From: Fibrobacter sp. UBA4373
GTDB taxonomy: Bacteria > Fibrobacterota > Fibrobacteria > Fibrobacterales > Fibrobacteraceae
Direction of reading: 5' to 3'
Assembly: GCA_002390045.1 (NCBI GenBank)
Contig: DGSB01000049.1
Location: 1-26,672, forward strand
DNA length: 26,672 nt
Position numbers and translations under genes: made by a program. The notes beneath the pieces were generated by a model. It was not told the DNA's origin and did no database searches. It saw only the letters and a list, made by a program, of their open reading frames with translations. How positions within the stretch are numbered: the stretch's first letter is position 1; every line of letters starts with the position of its first letter. Positions 23,601 through 26,672 of this stretch are shown here, in pieces.

Positions 23601-25272
23601 TGACGAAGAGAACTACGAGCCAGAAGCAACTTCCAAGAATCTTATCTCGTGCAACGGCGCAATTACAGACCGTTTGAAGAAAGATTGGGGCATGAACGAT
23701 GTTTGGAATAGCATTATTCTGCCAAGATTTATTCGAATGAACCAAATTACAGGAAAAGATTGCTTCACGACAACAAATGCAGAAGGTCATCTTATTCCAC
23801 AGATGCCTTTAGAGCTTCAGAAGGGGTTCAATAAGAAAAGAATTGACCACCGGCATCATGCAATGGATGCTATAGTCATCGCATGTACTACACGAGATCA
23901 CGTAAACCTACTGAATAACGAAGCCGCACATTCAAAATATAACGCCAATAGGTATCAGTTACAACGCAAACTCCGTCATTTTGAAAAGGCGATGATTGAC
24001 GGCAAGGAACGTGAAGTAGCCAAAGAATTCCTAAAGCCCTGGGATTCATTTACTACAGATTCTAAGAAAATCCTTGAAAACATCATCGTTAGTTTCAAGC
24101 AGAATCAGCGTGTGATTAATAAAACGACAAACGCCTTCCAACATTTTGATGAAAACGGAAAGAAGACTTTTGTGAAACAAGGAAAGGGCGATAGCTGGGC
24201 AATCCGTAAACCAATGCACAAGGACACCGTTTTTGGGGAAGTCAATCTTAAGAAAATAAAAGAGGTTTCTTTTGATGTAGCATTAAAAGACCCAACTCGG
24301 ATAGCTGATAAAGTCTTTAAAAGTAAAATTCTAGCGTTGAAAAATGATGGGAAAAACGCAAAAGATATTAAACAGGAGATAGGTCTTTCTAAAATTAAGG
24401 TCTATTATTTTACAAATGAGACAAATGATCGCTATTTTGCGACAAGAAAGCCTTTAGACACATCTTTTGACAGCAAAAAAATTAAGACTGTAACCGATAC
24501 TGGCATACAACGGATTCTCGCTGATCATTTGAAAACAAAAGACACAAAAGACAAAAAAGGTAATATAATTGAACATCCTGAAATAGCATTTTCTCCAGAC
24601 GGCATTGATGAAATGAACAAAAACATCGTTGAACTTAATAATGGTAAATTTCATCAACCAATTCTAAAGGTGCGTGTTTACGAAAAGGCGGATAAATTCG
24701 CTGTTGGACAAATCGGCAATAAAAAAGTCAAATTTGTCGAAGCCGCCAAGGGAACGAACTTGTTCTTCGCTGTTTTTGAAAAAGACGGAAAACGCTCGTA
24801 TTTGACTATTCCACTAAACGTAATGATTGATTGCCAAAAAAAATATGGTAATCTGTGGAAACAGAATATTGAATCTTATTTAAAAGAAAAAGAACTTGCA
24901 GAGAAGGACGTTCAGCTCCTGTTTATTCTTTCACCGAATGATTTGGTATATCTGCCGACAGAACAGAATTTAGAAAAAAAAGATCAAAGTATGAATAAAG
25001 AGAGAATCTATAAATTTGTTGATTGTAGCGGTTCAATTGCAAATTTTGTTCCTAGTGATATTGCCCAAGCAATTTTTTCCATGACTAAGGATGACCAAAA
25101 TGAAAATTTTAAGGGATATCGATATGGTATTCAAAATGAAATTGGTGTTGGGAGTCGTCCATCAAAAAGCCAGAATGCAATAACTGGCGAAATGATTAAG
25201 GAAACATGTATTCCTATAAAAGTTGATAGACTTGGTAATATTAAATCGGTAGGAATGATGCAAAAATATTGA
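20659..25272 (+). CDS. cas9: CRISPR-associated endonuclease Cas9 (type II-C, large form)
   Basis: The RNA-guided DNA nuclease, 1537 residues, intact. RuvC-I is KKILGLDLGTNSIGWA with Asp8. The arginine-rich bridge helix (about 64-95, ERTRMRMARRLHERALLRRERLLRVL) follows, then a recognition lobe to about 730. RuvC-II is IHLELGRD with Glu742. The HNH domain is YEIEHIIPQSRYFDDSFSNKVI with His868 and Asn891, aligned without gaps to SpCas9 His840 and Asn863. RuvC-III is HRHHAMDA with His1067 and Asp1070. Some 467 residues follow, about 85 more than in SpCas9; they should hold the wedge and PAM-interacting parts. The length suits the large II-C Cas9s of Bacteroidetes and excludes the short Neisseria-like type. 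AGGAG lies 7 bases before the ATG. Codon and base use is visibly AT-richer than in the genes to the left, which suggests transfer. cas1 starts 23 bases downstream. Confidence 0.98.
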   Translation: MKKILGLDLGTNSIGWAVVNADEVTRDDGSRYLKPNGISAAGSRIIPMSADILGDFEKGNSISQTAERTRMRMARRLHERALLRRERLLRVLSLMDFLPKHFASKINRYGKFTDDSEPKLAWRKNAEGKYEFIFQDAFNEMLAEFKNKQPEIVEEGKKIPYDWTIYYLRKKALEKALSKEELSWLLLQFNQKRGYYQLRGEEEEIPQDKKIEYLAQKIVKVEATDQKKGDDVWYNVYLENGMIYRRTSKAPLDWEGKIKEFIVTTDLEKDGTPKKDKEGNIKRSFRAPQEDDWTLLKKKTEADIEKSRKTVGCYIYDSLLNNPKQKIIGKLVRTVERKFYKDELTQILNKQIEFIPELRDDNLYKQCIEELYPINEAHRNTIAKTDFANLFINDILFYQRPLKSKKSQIDNCPYESHIFIDSKTGEKKKVPVKCIAKSNPLFQEFRLWQYIQNLIIYQREKEIDGKLSTDVDITSECLKSEEDYVRLFDWLNDRESIEQEELLKHLFNTKKSKNKENPYRWNYVEDKVYPCNETRATILKGLSKCGINASVLSSEMEMALWHILYSVEDKKEIETALTHFAQKQGWNDDFAKVFSKVKPFKKDYGAYSEKAIKKLLSLMRMGKYWNQDNIDKNTLDRIDKIINGEFDEKISNRVRDNAINLKDVSDFRGLPVWLACYIVYGRHSEAKDCTKWNSPEEIDSYLKEFKQHSLRNPIVEQVVTETLRTVRDIWKQEGQIDEIHLELGRDLKNPADKRKKMSENILKNENTNLRIKAMLMEFKNPSMGIENVRPYSPNQQDILRIYEENALDNLTKDDKDFDFISKISKQAQPSKSDIVRYKCWLEQKYRSPYTGKTISLSKLFTSAYEIEHIIPQSRYFDDSFSNKVICEAEVNKLKDRQLGYEFIAEHHGEKVQLSQGEVVEIFSVDAYEKFVKDNYANNRVKMKKLLMENIPDEFIERQLNDSRYISKVVKRVLSNIVREKIDEENYEPEATSKNLISCNGAITDRLKKDWGMNDVWNSIILPRFIRMNQITGKDCFTTTNAEGHLIPQMPLELQKGFNKKRIDHRHHAMDAIVIACTTRDHVNLLNNEAAHSKYNANRYQLQRKLRHFEKAMIDGKEREVAKEFLKPWDSFTTDSKKILENIIVSFKQNQRVINKTTNAFQHFDENGKKTFVKQGKGDSWAIRKPMHKDTVFGEVNLKKIKEVSFDVALKDPTRIADKVFKSKILALKNDGKNAKDIKQEIGLSKIKVYYFTNETNDRYFATRKPLDTSFDSKKIKTVTDTGIQRILADHLKTKDTKDKKGNIIEHPEIAFSPDGIDEMNKNIVELNNGKFHQPILKVRVYEKADKFAVGQIGNKKVKFVEAAKGTNLFFAVFEKDGKRSYLTIPLNVMIDCQKKYGNLWKQNIESYLKEKELAEKDVQLLFILSPNDLVYLPTEQNLEKKDQSMNKERIYKFVDCSGSIANFVPSDIAQAIFSMTKDDQNENFKGYRYGIQNEIGVGSRPSKSQNAITGEMIKETCIPIKVDRLGNIKSVGMMQKY

Positions 25273-25295
25273 GAAAAATTTCAAAAGAGGGGAGC

Positions 25296-26207
25296 ATGAT
25301 TAAGCGTACACTGTATTTTGGGAATCAGGCTTATTTAAGCCTAAAGGACAACCAGCTTGTCATTAAAAAACGCGATGATGAAATCGTCACCGCAGCTATT
25401 GAAGACATTGCTTACATTGTCCTTGACTCCCCCCAAATTACAGTGACCAATGCTTTACTTGGAGCTTTGCTAGAAAACAACTGTGCGATTATCAACTGTG
25501 ACAAGACCCATTTGCCATCAGGTCTTTTACTCCCTCTTTCAGGAAACACCCTGCAAAGCGAAAGGTTCCAAGCACAGATAGAAGCATCACTTCCATTAAA
25601 AAAGCAACTATGGCAGCAAACGGTTCAACAGAAAATTTTGAACCAGGCGAAAGTATTACAACAAACTTGTCATAATCCTGCAAAGCAAATGTCGACATGG
25701 GCGAATGAAGTGCGTAGCGGCGATGTAGAAAATAGGGAAGCCGTTGCTGCAGCATATTATTGGAAGGAGCTTTTTCCAGATATTGAAGATTTTACTAGAG
25801 ATCGATACGGTAAGCCTCCTAATAACATGTTTAATTACGGTTATGCAATTCTTCGAGGTGTTGTTGCTCGATCTCTTGTGGCGAGTGGTTTGTTGCCAAC
25901 TTTAGGGATTCATCACAAAAATCGGTATAATGCATATTGTTTGGCGGATGATATCATGGAACCATATCGTCCGATTGTAGATAAATTAATTATTCAAAAA
26001 ATAAATGACTTAGGAGAATATCCTCAGGATCTAACGAAAGAAATCAAAACGTCTTTACTTGTCATCCCTGTTCTGGATACTTGGATTGATGGAAAACGAA
26101 GCCCATTGATGAATGCGGTGGCTTTGACGACGACTTCTCTTTATCGGTGCTATGCCGGGGAAAGCAGAAAGCTTCTCTATCCGGAGGTGCAGGATGGATC
26201 GATTTAG
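25296..26207 (+). CDS. cas1: CRISPR integrase Cas1 (type II)
   Basis: Cas1 inserts new spacers together with Cas2. With the ATG at 25296 (strong AGAGGGGAG just upstream) the protein has 303 residues, normal for type II; the frame extends back into cas9 but lacks a better start. The metal-site residues are Glu148 (NREAVAAAYYW), His206 (LGIHHKNRYN) and Glu222 with Asp218/219 (LADDIMEPYRP). NYGYAILRGVVARSLVASGLLPTLG is the typical core helix. It follows cas9 by 23 bases and overlaps cas2 by 14 bases. Confidence 0.97.
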   Translation: MIKRTLYFGNQAYLSLKDNQLVIKKRDDEIVTAAIEDIAYIVLDSPQITVTNALLGALLENNCAIINCDKTHLPSGLLLPLSGNTLQSERFQAQIEASLPLKKQLWQQTVQQKILNQAKVLQQTCHNPAKQMSTWANEVRSGDVENREAVAAAYYWKELFPDIEDFTRDRYGKPPNNMFNYGYAILRGVVARSLVASGLLPTLGIHHKNRYNAYCLADDIMEPYRPIVDKLIIQKINDLGEYPQDLTKEIKTSLLVIPVLDTWIDGKRSPLMNAVALTTTSLYRCYAGESRKLLYPEVQDGSI

Positions 26208-26526
26208 TGAGTATCGCATTATGTGGGTGCTGGTCTTTTTTGATTTGCCGACGGAGACAAAGCTAGAGCGTCAACGGCATAGCGAATTCCGAAAAAATCT
26301 TTTAAAGGACGGCTTCTCCCGATTCCAGTTGTCAATTTATATTCGGCATTGTGCTTCTGTGGAAAATGCCAATGTGCATATCGCTCGCGTAAAGGCTTTT
26401 ATGCCGCCTAAGGGGACCGTAAGTTTGCTTTGCATTACGGATAAACAGTTTGGGAAAATCCAAGTTTTTTATGGGAAAAAGACTAGACCTTTGCCGCCAG
26501 AACCATCACAATTAGAATTATTTTAG
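26194..26526 (+). CDS. cas2: CRISPR adaptation protein Cas2
   Basis: Cas2 bridges two Cas1 dimers in the spacer integrase. From the ATG at 26194 (GGAGG 6 bases before it) the product has 110 residues. MWVLVFFDLPTETK is the first strand with the conserved Asp. FRKNLLKDGFSRFQLSIYIRHCAS and GTVSLLCITDKQFGKIQVFYGKK follow the ferredoxin-like pattern of type II Cas2. It starts inside the end of cas1. No csn2 or cas4 follows, which defines subtype II-C. Confidence 0.96.
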   Translation: MDRFSEYRIMWVLVFFDLPTETKLERQRHSEFRKNLLKDGFSRFQLSIYIRHCASVENANVHIARVKAFMPPKGTVSLLCITDKQFGKIQVFYGKKTRPLPPEPSQLELF

Positions 26527-26549
26527 AGATAAAAAAGTGTTTTGAATAT

Positions 26550-26581
26550 AAAAAATCGACCTGGGTTTAGGTCGATTTTTT
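26550..26581. terminator. Bidirectional terminator after cas2
   Basis: AAAAAATCGACCT (26550-26562) and AGGTCGATTTTTT (26569-26581) form a perfect 13-bp stem with a GGGTTT loop. It ends the cas operon and, thanks to the A-run on its left, can also end transcripts coming from the array on the minus strand. Confidence 0.88.
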
Positions 26582-26587
26582 ATTTGT

Positions 26588-26616
26588 CAGATTCAACGGC
26601 TAAGTCGTTGAATCTG
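26588..26616. repeat. Perfect 11-bp hairpin between cas2 and the CRISPR repeat
   Basis: CAGATTCAACG (26588-26598) and CGTTGAATCTG (26606-26616) flank a 7-base loop. It is not followed by a long T-run on either strand, so it is a structured element rather than an obvious terminator. On the minus strand it would lie downstream of the last CRISPR repeat in the pre-crRNA. Confidence 0.7.
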
Positions 26617-26617
26617 C

Positions 26618-26661
26618 TTTAGTTATGCAATGTCAGCTGTAAATGCTATTGCAAAACTAAA
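26618..26661. repeat. Imperfect 14-bp inverted repeat overlapping the edge CRISPR repeat
   Basis: TTTAGTTATGCAAT (26618-26631) and ATTGCAAAACTAAA (26648-26661) pair at 13 of 14 positions around a 16-base loop. The right arm lies inside the presumed CRISPR repeat. Confidence 0.65.
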
Positions 26662-26672
26662 AAATCTGAAAG
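26636..26672 (-). CRISPR. Partial terminal CRISPR repeat, cut by the window edge
   Basis: On the minus strand the last 37 bases begin CTTTCAGATTT and end in TTTACAGC. The first 11 bases are the exact complement of AAATCTGAAAG in the tracrRNA anti-repeat. If the missing 11 bases are GTTGTGAATTG, as the anti-repeat predicts, the repeat would be about 48 bases. It would start and end like the 47-base repeats of Bacteroides fragilis II-C systems (GTTGTGATTTGCTTTCA at the start, ACAGC at the end, from memory). Only one copy is visible and no spacer can be seen, so this rests on tracrRNA complementarity and position next to cas2. The array would be transcribed toward cas2, with its leader to the right of the window. 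Confidence 0.68.

Noticed and set aside
26640..26672. A second tracrRNA on the plus strand at the right edge
   Set aside because: AAATCTGAAAG is in the tracrRNA orientation on the plus strand, but no -10 box precedes it as at 20449-20454. The minus-strand reading fits a repeat ending in ACAGC better. The next bases would settle it.
26527..26672. csn2 or cas4 downstream of cas2
   Set aside because: Only hairpins and the edge repeat are present; no reading frame fits, so subtype II-A and II-B are not supported.

Overview
The window is about 20 kb of core bacterial chromosome followed by a CRISPR-Cas9 locus that runs off the right edge. The host looks like a Gram-negative, non-Firmicute bacterium, most likely of the Fibrobacter group. 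Evidence for this is Ser-rich linkers behind lipoprotein lipoboxes, an outer-membrane-like beta protein ending in Phe, a repeated TATATT-type -10 box, and a MetX-MetW fusion. The taxon is inferred, not proven. No tRNA, rRNA, insertion sequence or prophage gene was seen.

Layout. 1-1203 (+) is the 3' two thirds of ftsZ. It converges on a minus-strand unit metXW > yicC (3994-1322). A stand-alone promoter-terminator unit on the plus strand (about 4130-4225) looks like a small RNA gene. greA > holA (minus) diverges from argJ (+). 12545-7018 (minus) holds two paralogous cyclic-nucleotide-domain-like genes, then yajC > def > spoIID-like > a CDKAL1-type methylthiotransferase. This unit lies directly downstream of the classic rpsP > rimM > trmD > rplS operon (14650-12564). 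Upstream of that is a long U32-family (RlhA-like) gene. On the plus strand follow an outer-membrane-like protein, a histidine-phosphatase lipoprotein and a BASS-family transporter.

CRISPR locus (about 20340-26672). The plus strand carries cas9 (1537 codons, all nuclease residues present), cas1 and cas2, with no csn2 or cas4, so the subtype is II-C of the large-Cas9 Bacteroidetes-like kind. An 80-nt tracrRNA can be read on the minus strand upstream of cas9. It has a TTGACT-17-TATATT promoter, a 24-nt anti-repeat, the AAGGATTATTCC nexus and a rho-independent terminator. The right edge of the window cuts through what appears to be the terminal CRISPR repeat, on the minus strand. Its 11 edge bases are complementary to the crRNA-pairing part of the tracrRNA. 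Both RNAs would therefore be transcribed against the cas operon, and the array and leader lie beyond the window.

The most interesting items are the complete but unlabelled tracrRNA and edge repeat, the nested hairpins between cas2 and the array, the enlarged Cas9 C-terminal region, the putative small RNA at 4165-4225, the paralogous pair with degenerate cNMP domains, the MetX-MetW fusion, and several genes that seem to lack a Shine-Dalgarno and may be leaderless.
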